This document shows positions 32,950 through 40,585 of a DNA stretch of 45,642 nucleotides, piece by piece; the stretch's first letter is position 1, and each line of letters begins with the position of its first letter. Origin of the DNA: Phycisphaerales bacterium (lineage in GTDB: Bacteria > Planctomycetota > Phycisphaerae > Phycisphaerales > SM1A02); the NCBI GenBank assembly GCA_028278245.1, contig JANQEQ010000156.1:1-45642 (forward strand), read 5' to 3'. A program made the translations under genes and the position numbers. The notes under the pieces were generated by a model. That model saw only the letters and a list, made by a program, of their open reading frames with translations, was not told the origin of the DNA and searched no databases.

Positions 32950-35439
32950 TTACGGTTGGCGAATCACCTGCACACGATTGTTACCTGAATCCAGTACAAA
33001 GACCAGCGAATCAGAGCAATCGACCGCCCAAGGATACTGCAATTCTCCGATCCCGCGCCCACAACAGCCGAATATCTCCAGACAATTCCCATCATTGATA
33101 TCAAGTTGCTGGAGACGGTTATTTCCCATCTCACATACCAGCAATGATCCATCGGGTAAAAGTGTCAAATCATAAGGATAAGCCAACTGGCCCGGACCTC
33201 GGCCGTAGCTTCCGAGAATGCGCAGGAAATGACCCTCAGAATCCACTACCACTATGCGATGATTGACGGCATCGGCAATGAAAAGCTCAGTGCAATCTGC
33301 ATTGAATACCATCGATTGCGGCCGGTTGAATTGATCCGGCTCAGATCCATAGCTGCCGAAGCTGAACTGAAACTCTCCCTGGGGGGAAAAGACCTGTATG
33401 CGATCGTTCCCACCGTATTCTGAAACGTAGATTCGCCCGTTGCGATCAAATTCCACATCAGTCGGGTAAATGAACTGCCCCGGTTCAGTACCGAAATCAC
33501 CGAAGCGCATTTGCTCGTTGCCCATTTCGTCGTAGGCAATAATGCGATAGTAATGTGTATCCGCAACGAACACTCTGCCGTCCGGTGCAACATTGAGGCC
33601 AGTCGGTTTACCCAATTCCCATATGGGCATGCGCCATTCATTGAGAGGTTCGCCAGCGAAAGTGAACCGTTGAATTCGTGCGGTTTTATCCACGATGTAG
33701 ATGAATTCATTCTTCCGATCGACCGCCAATCCCCGAGGGTAATTGAACTGCCCGAGGACCTCGCCGGGTGAGCCAAAGTCAGTGATGACATTTAGTGGTT
33801 CAGGTGTATCAAGATCACCCCCCCCACACCCGGGTACCAGCGCCAAGATGAAGAAAACGAAACCTGCAATCATCCGGTGAGAAAATTCTCTGCGTCTTGA
33901 CCAAAACCAGATCCCTGAAATGATGAATGCACCGAGAAGAGCTGCCAACGCGATGAGCAAGGTGGCGATGAGTACAGTTTGGGGGCGCTGATAATGCATG
34001 GCATTGAGGGTTGCTAAAGCCAGCGGATCTGTTCCGGGCGGATGAAGCTGTGCTGTCAAGGGAATTTCACCTATCACCATGACTATTGTGATTGCCCAGG
34101 ATGCGATCGCAGCTGTCCACCAGCGGGGCGTACTGGCGGTCATCCAACTGATCAATGTATCAGCGCCGTCCAGTAGCCGCAGATCACGATTCTCCTGCGG
34201 CTCGTGCCGAATCAACCAATGACCAAACCATGCGCCGAGAAAACCGAAACGGGCGATATATCCCAACATGAGAACCAGGGAAGATCCGTAGACAACATCC
34301 GCCAGGAAAGGTCGGTTGTACGCGGCTTCAAATGCAACAGCGATAATCGTGGCGGGAACCAGTGCCGCGATCAACCACGTCACCGTCATGATGTGATTGA
34401 CAATCCTGATGGATCTCAAACGACTACTGCCCAATCGTGCAGCACAGAGTGATATAACCGCAACCACCCCCCCGCATACAATTGCCAGAAGAACAGTTTG
34501 CACAACACTATGACCATACAAACTGATAAATTCTCTGCTGTGCGATATGACACCACCTCGGCCGATGAGATTACCCACAAGAAGTCCAAACGGAAGCACC
34601 ACGGATGCGAGCCATATAACAATCGTGGCAAGAAGCGCCTTCCGGGAGTGAGAATCAATGCGGATAGGTGTGCGTTGAATTGACCCAGGAAGAGTGAACC
34701 AGACGATAATCGCACCGAGTGATGTGATTCCAACGGCAGGCAAACTGATCAATAACAGTGTCCCCGGTTCCGTACTCAATGATCTGGCTGCGCGCAGCTC
34801 ATTACCGAATGCAAAAACCTGCGCCAAGTCGAAGCAAGTTGTATTGTTGAAGGTGATGAGAAAGACGATGAAAAAACCGAGGAGCAATCCTTTTCGATCA
34901 TATCTCGCAGCAACGAGGAATCGCTGCCATCGTGATGCACCATCCAGCAGCAGCATATCCTTGAGATGTTCCGGCTGGTTCTTATGAAATACTCCCACGC
35001 ACCAGGCAACGATCGGCCACGACCAGCATAGCAAGCCCAACCAGAGTGTTCCCATGCGGGCGACAATGAGTAGATCATGCGACCGTGCCCATTGGAATAG
35101 AGCTGAATCCGCAGGCCAGGATTGCCACCATGCGTAAAACACCATGTAGGCAGGCAGGCAGATCGGCAGCAGTAACATTGCGGATATCAACAGGGTTGAT
35201 CGCGAGGCTGTGATCGATCCCAGCAGTCTTCCCGGAATCCAACCGAGCAGAACTGCACTCACTCCGATCAGACCGGACCACAATACCGTTGTAAGAAGAA
35301 CATCCAGCAAATGATTCAGTGGAACAGTTCCAGACGAGTGTTGGAATAGCGAGGCGCCGACCATGCAAACGGGATAGGCAACTGTCAAAAGCCACAGCAG
35401 AATCATCACGAATAAAATTATCCATCCGCTAGGGCGCAT
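32950..35439 (-). CDS. iron-type ABC transporter permease fused to an NHL-repeat beta-propeller
   Basis: Residues about 1-520 form a two-module permease of the Fe3+/thiamine FbpB/ThiP class with about twelve hydrophobic helices and an ATPase-contact loop in each half (M-L-L-L-D-G-A-S-R-W; L-R-L-L-D-G-A-D-T). Without a stop, residues 523 onward give a lipoprotein-like signal (F-I-L-A-L-V-P-G-C at about 530-538) and a six-bladed NHL propeller to residue 829 (repeated G-Q-F-x-Y-P and N-N-R-V/I-Q-V). An ATG at 33873 could start a separate lipoprotein but has no good ribosome site. The gene overlaps the binding-protein gene by eleven bases. A true fusion would place the propeller in the periplasm, where it could contact the binding protein. 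No ATPase gene is nearby. Confidence 0.85.
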   Translation of the reverse strand: MRPSGWIILFVMILLWLLTVAYPVCMVGASLFQHSSGTVPLNHLLDVLLTTVLWSGLIGVSAVLLGWIPGRLLGSITASRSTLLISAMLLLPICLPAYMVFYAWWQSWPADSALFQWARSHDLLIVARMGTLWLGLLCWSWPIVAWCVGVFHKNQPEHLKDMLLLDGASRWQRFLVAARYDRKGLLLGFFIVFLITFNNTTCFDLAQVFAFGNELRAARSLSTEPGTLLLISLPAVGITSLGAIIVWFTLPGSIQRTPIRIDSHSRKALLATIVIWLASVVLPFGLLVGNLIGRGGVISHSREFISLYGHSVVQTVLLAIVCGGVVAVISLCAARLGSSRLRSIRIVNHIMTVTWLIAALVPATIIAVAFEAAYNRPFLADVVYGSSLVLMLGYIARFGFLGAWFGHWLIRHEPQENRDLRLLDGADTLISWMTASTPRWWTAAIASWAITIVMVIGEIPLTAQLHPPGTDPLALATLNAMHYQRPQTVLIATLLIALAALLGAFIISGIWFWSRRREFSHRMIAGFVFFILALVPGCGGGDLDTPEPLNVITDFGSPGEVLGQFNYPRGLAVDRKNEFIYIVDKTARIQRFTFAGEPLNEWRMPIWELGKPTGLNVAPDGRVFVADTHYYRIIAYDEMGNEQMRFGDFGTEPGQFIYPTDVEFDRNGRIYVSEYGGNDRIQVFSPQGEFQFSFGSYGSEPDQFNRPQSMVFNADCTELFIADAVNHRIVVVDSEGHFLRILGSYGRGPGQLAYPYDLTLLPDGSLLVCEMGNNRLQQLDINDGNCLEIFGCCGRGIGELQYPWAVDCSDSLVFVLDSGNNRVQVIRQP

Positions 35440-36508
35440 CGGCTTTCACATCAGTGAAATTTGATTCACTGGCACTGAGTATTTCCCACGCAAGGTTCAC
35501 CGCATCATTTCGAGCGGCGGCAGCGGCGACATAATCCACCAGTAAAGGATCAGGTACGGCAAGCTCCGGATAAAGATCCGCCAGGCCGGGACGCAGGGGG
35601 ATGTTACGGGAATCCGATTCTGCGAGTATTCGCTCCACCTTCTCAGACAGCATGAATTCAATGAATCGGGCTGCGGCAATCGGATGCTGCGATCCCTGAA
35701 CCATCGCAACCGTATTTGGGATGAGAAGTGTACCGTTACCGGGGTATTCATCCTCCAGCAGATCATGTCGGGGGTAGATCATTGCTACAGATAAGCCTTG
35801 CACCTGTGCGGCCCAGACATCATCTGTGTCCGTCATCCCCAGATCAGCTTCGCCATTGGCGACTGCCTCCACCACCGCTGCATTCCCGCCGGGAAGCATA
35901 CGTATGTGATTCGCAGCGAGTCGTTGCAGGAAAATATCCTGATAGATCCGCGGCGAGAGTCGATCACTGTGAACTTTGAATGCTCCAAGGTGCCCTCCGG
36001 TCGTACCGAATCGTGGATCTGCCATGACGATCCGGCCATCAAATCGTTGACTGCACAGATCGATCCACAAACGAGGAACTTCATCCGGGACGATACGATC
36101 CGGAGCATAGACGATAACCCGCGCTCGGGCGGCAAAGGCATACCATCGCCCTTCCGAATCACGATACTGTTCCGGCCAATCGCTCACCAACGGTGATGTA
36201 AATGGTGCCAGCACTCCTTCTTCAGCCAGGGTGATGGTCTGGAAGATTTCAGAAGACCAGAAAACATCTGCCTGAGGATGATCTTTTTCCAGGCGTAGTT
36301 GATTGACAAGGCCAGTGGTTTTCTGTGCTTCGATATCCCCCTTCATTTTCACCTTGATTCCAGTCTCTGATTCAAAAGCCGCAATGACCTGGCGTGCGAC
36401 ATAATCGTCGGCAGAAACATACACCACAACCGTCTCATCGTCTGACGAGCCGGAACACCCCCCCACAAACACGACGCAGCACAGCAGGAAAATAGAAAAT
36501 TGTTTCAT
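35429..36508 (-). CDS. ABC transporter substrate-binding lipoprotein (FbpA/iron type)
   Basis: The product has a lipoprotein signal: M-K-Q-F-S-I-F-L-L-C-C-V-V-F-V-G-G-C with the lipid-attached Cys near residue 18. The mature part is a periplasmic binding protein of the Fe3+/thiamine cluster: V-V-V-Y-V-S-A-D-D-Y-V at the start, F-E-x-E-T-G-I-K-V, A-D-V-F-W-S-S-E, the W-Y-A-F-A-A-R-A-R-V strand, and the tyrosine-rich segment near the C-terminus. The ligand is likely ferric iron or a related ion, but thiamine-like ligands cannot be excluded. A GTG three bases earlier is possible. The two G runs encoding the lipobox (G7) are noted separately. It overlaps the permease gene, its evident partner. 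Confidence 0.9.
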   Translation of the reverse strand: MKQFSIFLLCCVVFVGGCSGSSDDETVVVYVSADDYVARQVIAAFESETGIKVKMKGDIEAQKTTGLVNQLRLEKDHPQADVFWSSEIFQTITLAEEGVLAPFTSPLVSDWPEQYRDSEGRWYAFAARARVIVYAPDRIVPDEVPRLWIDLCSQRFDGRIVMADPRFGTTGGHLGAFKVHSDRLSPRIYQDIFLQRLAANHIRMLPGGNAAVVEAVANGEADLGMTDTDDVWAAQVQGLSVAMIYPRHDLLEDEYPGNGTLLIPNTVAMVQGSQHPIAAARFIEFMLSEKVERILAESDSRNIPLRPGLADLYPELAVPDPLLVDYVAAAAARNDAVNLAWEILSASESNFTDVKADAP

Positions 36509-36570
36509 CACACTGATACGGTACCGCGCATCAGGTATGAACAGGAGATGATTAACGAGAAAATCTCAGA

Positions 36571-38337
36571 TCAGGAATCATCGGATTCCGATGGTTCCTC
36601 CCCTCCGGTGTCAGGTTTTTCAGCAGGTGAATCCTCATTGGAGGATGTGGTTTCCCCGGATTCGCCGGTGGTATCAACCGGGGCTGTCTCTTTGGCTTCA
36701 GTCAGTTTTTTCAACTCACCGAAGTAATGCATATGGGCTTGTTCGTAGCGTTTATGCACGAGTTCTTCCCCCAATCCCTCCTCAGCACCTGCCTCGGCTT
36801 CGAGGAGGATTTGACGCAGCTTTGCCTGGGATTCACCCACGACCTGCTGCCCCTGGAAAAACTGGCTGGCAATGATATCTCCCTCTGTAACTGGAGCATC
36901 AGCCTTGATAAGGTTTGGTTTCCAGGGAGTTTTCGCGATGGGAGCCTTGCCCCCGGATCCCTGTCCCCAATTCCCCATTCCCGGACCCTTCATGAGCTCG
37001 TCAGGCAGGAACATACTCTGCCCCATTTGATTGCACTGCCCCTGACAAGCCTTGGCAGCCGCCATCGCCTGCTGGAGAAGTTGCTGGGTCATTTCCATCT
37101 GGGAAAGTTGCTGCATTGCCTGTTGGCTCATTTGGCCGAACTGACCCGATTGCGCTCCCTGAGCCATATTCTGACATGCCTGGGACAGGCTCTGACACGC
37201 CTGATTCGCCTGCTGTTGTGCCTGCTGCAATTGTGATATCTGTTGTTTCTGTTGTTGATTGAGAGTTTGATTATTCTGCAGGGCTTTCTGGAGGGCTGCC
37301 GGATTCTGGGCCAATTTTGGATTCAAGCCTGCCTGCTGCAGTGCCTGTTGAAGTTGCTGTTGCTGCTGGGTTGCCTGTTGAAGCTGTTGTGCCAAACTCT
37401 GCATCTGGTCGGCTAGTTGTTTCTTTGCTTCAGAATCAAGCTGACCGTCTTCAAGTTGCTGCTTGAGTGTTTCCAGAGCTTTGGCAGCCGCTTTGAAATC
37501 ACCCTTGGCCAGTGAATCAGCAAGTTCACTGGCGGGGCCATTGTCGGGCAGTCTCAACTTCGATAGAGAGTTTTTCATCGCCTCGTGGCTTTTGGCTCGC
37601 TCTCCGTTGAGGATTTCCTCCGCCCGGTCCTTGAGGTCGGTTACTTTCTTGATGGCATCTCGTTTGACATCTTCAGCTGTGCGGGGGGCAGCGGCTGCTT
37701 CATCACTCTGAGCAAATTCATCCAGCATCTGTTCTATTTCGGAACTGAGTTCAGGCATCATTTCCAGTTGATCCAACAGCGTGTCCATTGAATCACGGAC
37801 CTGCTTCGTCGCCAGTACGACCGCAGGATCGTTCTTTTTCTCCTTTTCAAATGCATTGAACTGTTGAAGGAACGAAGCTGCCAATGCAATGATGATGAGC
37901 AGCGGACTCAACCACCATAATTTCGGAGCCGTTACCGCAAAAAGCCGGCGAGCTTTTTCCCGAAGCTGTGGCTTCCGAGCAGTATCAACGGCATCCGTCA
38001 CAGCTGCTACTGCAAAAACATCCTGCCGATGATGACAATGCAGAGCTGTCGAGAGTTTTTCTCTCAATTCAAGCTTCTCATCTGCTGTCATGGCTACACG
38101 CAGTGTTGATCTCCGATTCGGCCACCACCAGGCCAATGCTCCCAGAATTGTCCCAACTACCAGAACAGGAATAATCCACTGCCAGGGTATAAACGGCTCT
38201 GCCGGCAGTCGATCAACCACGACGAGCACAATCGTCAGAGTACCGGTCACGAGTGCCAGATGATGTAACCGCTTGAGATAGGACGTGCATTCCAGGCGTC
38301 GGCCGACGATTTTCAGCAGGGAGTGTATCTCGTGCAT
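36571..38337 (-). CDS. membrane protein with long Gln-rich coiled coil, 588 aa
   Basis: Three hydrophobic segments occur at about 28-45, 52-70 and 142-162. A long helical region follows, with Gln reaching very high density between about 320 and 460 (tracts of Q-Q-L-Q-Q, N-Q-Q-Q-K-Q-Q, with several Cys in a C-Q-S-L-S-Q-A-C pattern), then a polar C-terminal tail. The layout resembles DUF4175-like planctomycete and Bacteroidota proteins coded near MoxR/VWA modules; the coiled coil probably mediates assembly. AAGGGG lies just upstream of the ATG. It is the first gene of the operon, 62 bases before the binding-protein gene. No catalytic motif is visible, so its role is open. Confidence 0.82.
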   Translation of the reverse strand: MHEIHSLLKIVGRRLECTSYLKRLHHLALVTGTLTIVLVVVDRLPAEPFIPWQWIIPVLVVGTILGALAWWWPNRRSTLRVAMTADEKLELREKLSTALHCHHRQDVFAVAAVTDAVDTARKPQLREKARRLFAVTAPKLWWLSPLLIIIALAASFLQQFNAFEKEKKNDPAVVLATKQVRDSMDTLLDQLEMMPELSSEIEQMLDEFAQSDEAAAAPRTAEDVKRDAIKKVTDLKDRAEEILNGERAKSHEAMKNSLSKLRLPDNGPASELADSLAKGDFKAAAKALETLKQQLEDGQLDSEAKKQLADQMQSLAQQLQQATQQQQQLQQALQQAGLNPKLAQNPAALQKALQNNQTLNQQQKQQISQLQQAQQQANQACQSLSQACQNMAQGAQSGQFGQMSQQAMQQLSQMEMTQQLLQQAMAAAKACQGQCNQMGQSMFLPDELMKGPGMGNWGQGSGGKAPIAKTPWKPNLIKADAPVTEGDIIASQFFQGQQVVGESQAKLRQILLEAEAGAEEGLGEELVHKRYEQAHMHYFGELKKLTEAKETAPVDTTGESGETTSSNEDSPAEKPDTGGEEPSESDDS

Positions 38338-38365
38338 AGGAATGATCCCCTTGATGGATTGCTCA

Positions 38366-38596
38366 CTATTCTAACAAACGTGCGATCGGATCATATTGTT
38401 TCCCCTGATCTTCATTTCTGACACATTCAACAGCCTTTTGGATCAGATGGGGAGATTCGGGCGATGAATGGTATGATTTTACATACTCCTGACTCTTCCC
38501 GGATAGAACTGCATTTTTTCGGTCCTCATCATAATTTTTCGGATCGAATGAGCTCCATGATAAGGAATTAACCCGTGCTGCTGAGCCATCCACCAC
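38366..38596 (-). CDS. possible small protein, 76 aa, overlapping a divergent gene
   Basis: This frame ends 28 bases before the Q-rich gene and would start at a GTG at 38596, overlapping the beginning of the divergent plus-strand gene by 22 bases. The C-terminal half looks protein-like and charged (E-C-V-R-N-E-D-Q-G-K-Q-Y-D-P-I-A-R-L-L-E), but no ATG or convincing ribosome site supports it. If it is not coding, this stretch is simply the 237-base divergent region holding the promoters of both neighbours; CATAAT near 38535 is a candidate minus-10 for the plus-strand gene. Confidence 0.3.
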   Translation of the reverse strand: MVDGSAARVNSLSWSSFDPKNYDEDRKNAVLSGKSQEYVKSYHSSPESPHLIQKAVECVRNEDQGKQYDPIARLLE

Positions 38597-39444
38597 GTCA
38601 TATCGCTTCCATCCTGATCATCGTTTGTATTGCCGCGGGATTTATCGACACACCAGCCACCGCACAGAGTGAACAAGAACTTCGCCAAGTGATTCAACGA
38701 CTGAGGATCCAGATCAGTAATCTTCAAAATGAACTGCGATCAGTACAGTCTGAGAACGAGCGACTCAAGAGCGAAAACGAACAACTCAAGAACCAGTTGA
38801 CCGAGCTCCTCCGCACCCCCCCGCCCTCTCATACATCACCAACCACCACCAAACCAGCAACAGGAAATGGGCAAGTCACCGTTGATGAGTCAGCCGCCGA
38901 CGCCAATCCGCTAGCCCTGTTTTCTGCAATCCAGAACGATTACGCAGAAACCATGAAGGATATGGAGCGTGGGCAGGAAGGCGATCGTCAGCGCATCAAG
39001 TTCATGCGCAAACTTGACCAATGGCAGGCGGGGATCAATCGTCGCTACCAGAGCCAGATCAATTGGTACGTGCACATCGTAGAAATCGCCCAGTCGACGG
39101 ACCGTGGAGTCACAGTCAGCATGATTGCTGTGGATCCGATTACAGGCGATCAATTGGGCGATCAGTTCCCCGCGCTTCTGGTGGGTAATGCATTGCTTCG
39201 CCGCTTAGCTGAATTGGAGACAAAGGGTGAACTCGATATTCTCCTACTCAGAGGCGTGCTCATCCCCGAGGTAGAAATCAATCCCGATCGGGAAACCGCA
39301 GGAACCTTCGATTCTCCGAAATTCATCGGACCGTATGCGGAATTCGGTTTTACCGTTGAAGTGCAATCACTTATCCCCGCACCTGAACCTGATGAGGAAA
39401 CAGACAAGGTAGATGAATCAAATAATGAGCGAGCCGATCGATAG
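38575..39444 (+). CDS. secreted coiled-coil protein, 289 aa
   Basis: The start is a GTG at 38575 with AAGGA eight bases upstream. Residues 1-30 are a signal peptide (basic, then A-S-I-L-I-I-V-C-I-A-A-G-F, ending P-A-T-A-Q). A strong heptad coiled coil follows (about 33-80; L-R-I-Q-I-S-N-L-Q-N-E-L, E-N-E-R-L-K-S-E-N-E-Q-L-K), then a Pro/Thr linker that includes a C7 run, and a ~160-residue mixed domain (Y-A-E-T-M-K-D-M, V-T-V-S-M-I-A-V-D, G-P-Y-A-E-F-G-F-T). The C-terminus is acidic. I do not recognise the C-terminal domain. It is divergent from the Q-rich operon and convergent with nuoB, with about 30 bases between the stops. Confidence 0.8.
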   Translation: MLLSHPPRHIASILIIVCIAAGFIDTPATAQSEQELRQVIQRLRIQISNLQNELRSVQSENERLKSENEQLKNQLTELLRTPPPSHTSPTTTKPATGNGQVTVDESAADANPLALFSAIQNDYAETMKDMERGQEGDRQRIKFMRKLDQWQAGINRRYQSQINWYVHIVEIAQSTDRGVTVSMIAVDPITGDQLGDQFPALLVGNALLRRLAELETKGELDILLLRGVLIPEVEINPDRETAGTFDSPKFIGPYAEFGFTVEVQSLIPAPEPDEETDKVDESNNERADR

Positions 39445-39476
39445 TGGCTCGACACCTGCAGGTTGTTACTGCTGGA

Positions 39477-40046
39477 TCACGTCGCACCGATACTCACATC
39501 AACCGGCTGTGGTTTCGGCTCATAGTTCGGATCAAGAGTGACATTCAAAGGCAAGCGCTGCCCTTTGCGATCGTAGGGAACCTTATCCTGATCGATCATC
39601 CGCTGAATCGTCATCACACCTTCCAGGAGCATCTCCGGCCGCGGCGGACATCCCGGCACATAGACATCCACGGGCAGGAATTGATCGATTCCCTGAACGA
39701 CAGCATACGTGTCAAATACACCCCCAGTCGATGCACATGCTCCCATCGAAATGACCCATTTGGGCTCGCACATCTGAAGGTAGATACGCTGAAGGACCGG
39801 CATCATTTTAACGACGACGCGGCCGGCAACTAACAGCAAGTCGGATTGCCGGGGACTGAAACGAAATACTTCTGCCCCGAACCGAGCCAGGTCATATCGG
39901 CTGCTGGCTGTGGCCATCAACTCGATCCCACAACATGCAGTGGCGTATGGCATCGGCCAAACGCTGGAACGGCGAGACCAGTTGATCACACGATTCAACT
40001 GTGTGGTCAGGAAATTATCTTCCGGTAATGCAGACTCAAGTCCCAT
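39477..40046 (-). CDS. nuoB: NADH-quinone oxidoreductase subunit B (orphan)
   Basis: NuoB holds iron-sulfur cluster N2, the last cluster before quinone in complex I. The 189 residues show the family motifs: [19 protein letters not shown], the third Cys in [10 protein letters not shown], and the fourth in V-P-G-C-P-P-R-P-E. All four cluster ligands are present, including the two adjacent Cys. nuoA and nuoCD, which normally flank it, are absent in this window; the closest genes are a small lipoprotein upstream and a convergent coiled-coil gene. The tail after the last motif is Pro-rich. It should still join a complex I encoded elsewhere. Confidence 0.95.
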   Translation of the reverse strand: MGLESALPEDNFLTTQLNRVINWSRRSSVWPMPYATACCGIELMATASSRYDLARFGAEVFRFSPRQSDLLLVAGRVVVKMMPVLQRIYLQMCEPKWVISMGACASTGGVFDTYAVVQGIDQFLPVDVYVPGCPPRPEMLLEGVMTIQRMIDQDKVPYDRKGQRLPLNVTLDPNYEPKPQPVDVSIGAT

Positions 40047-40150
40047 GAAAGTACCTCACAGTTGCAAATTCAAATCGATGGAAAATTAATCCTAGTCGCG
40101 ATATGCATCCAATACCAGTGAACTGTTGAATCCACTCTCTGTTAGAGTCG

Positions 40151-40378
40151 TTATTTTTCATCGGTCTTCTCAGATCCCGTGAGCCAGTCACTGATATCAT
40201 CAATAACCGGTATCCGCTCATCCTCTTTGAGGTTCGGCTCGTAGATCTGCACATCACTCCGGTGGTAACCCTTTACACCAACTACACGCTCGTAGCAGCC
40301 CGATAAAAGGCAGCAGAATCCTAAACCGCAACTTAGCGGAAGCATGAACCTCAGGTTGCTCCATGCCCGGTAACGCAT
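40151..40378 (-). CDS. small lipoprotein, 75 aa
   Basis: From the ATG at 40378 the product starts with a basic segment (M-R-Y-R-A-W-S-N-L-R) and a hydrophobic core that ends in a lipobox C-L-L-S-G-C, so it should be a membrane lipoprotein. The mature part is only about 50 residues: C-Y-E-R-V-V-G-V-K-G-Y-H-R-S-D-V, then I-Y-E-P-N-L-K-E-D-E and a short acidic helix. Lipoproteins with this Y-E-R-V-V start occur widely in planctomycetes; their function is not known to me. The start is picked from the signal peptide, as longer frames add no sensible sequence. It lies 104 bases upstream of nuoB on the same strand and is divergent from the DUF1570 gene. Confidence 0.75.
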   Translation of the reverse strand: MRYRAWSNLRFMLPLSCGLGFCCLLSGCYERVVGVKGYHRSDVQIYEPNLKEDERIPVIDDISDWLTGSEKTDEK

Positions 40379-40585
40379 GGCAACACTGTATCCCCAACCG
40401 GATACACAGTGCAACAAGCCGAGAAGCTCAAGACAAACCACATCCCCATTTTGTCCAATCCGGCTGATTCACACAGCCCCCCACATCCTGAGAGCACCAC
40501 AATGCGACTCCTTATATGCCTCTCATATCACGACGATGGGAGATGGGTGAATTCCGTGAACCGTACCATCAATGGAAACCGATGG

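Noticed and set aside
37001..37400. Direct-repeat-like CTG/TTG-rich tract on the plus strand
   Set aside because: It is the codon signature of Gln-rich coding on the opposite strand, not an independent DNA repeat.
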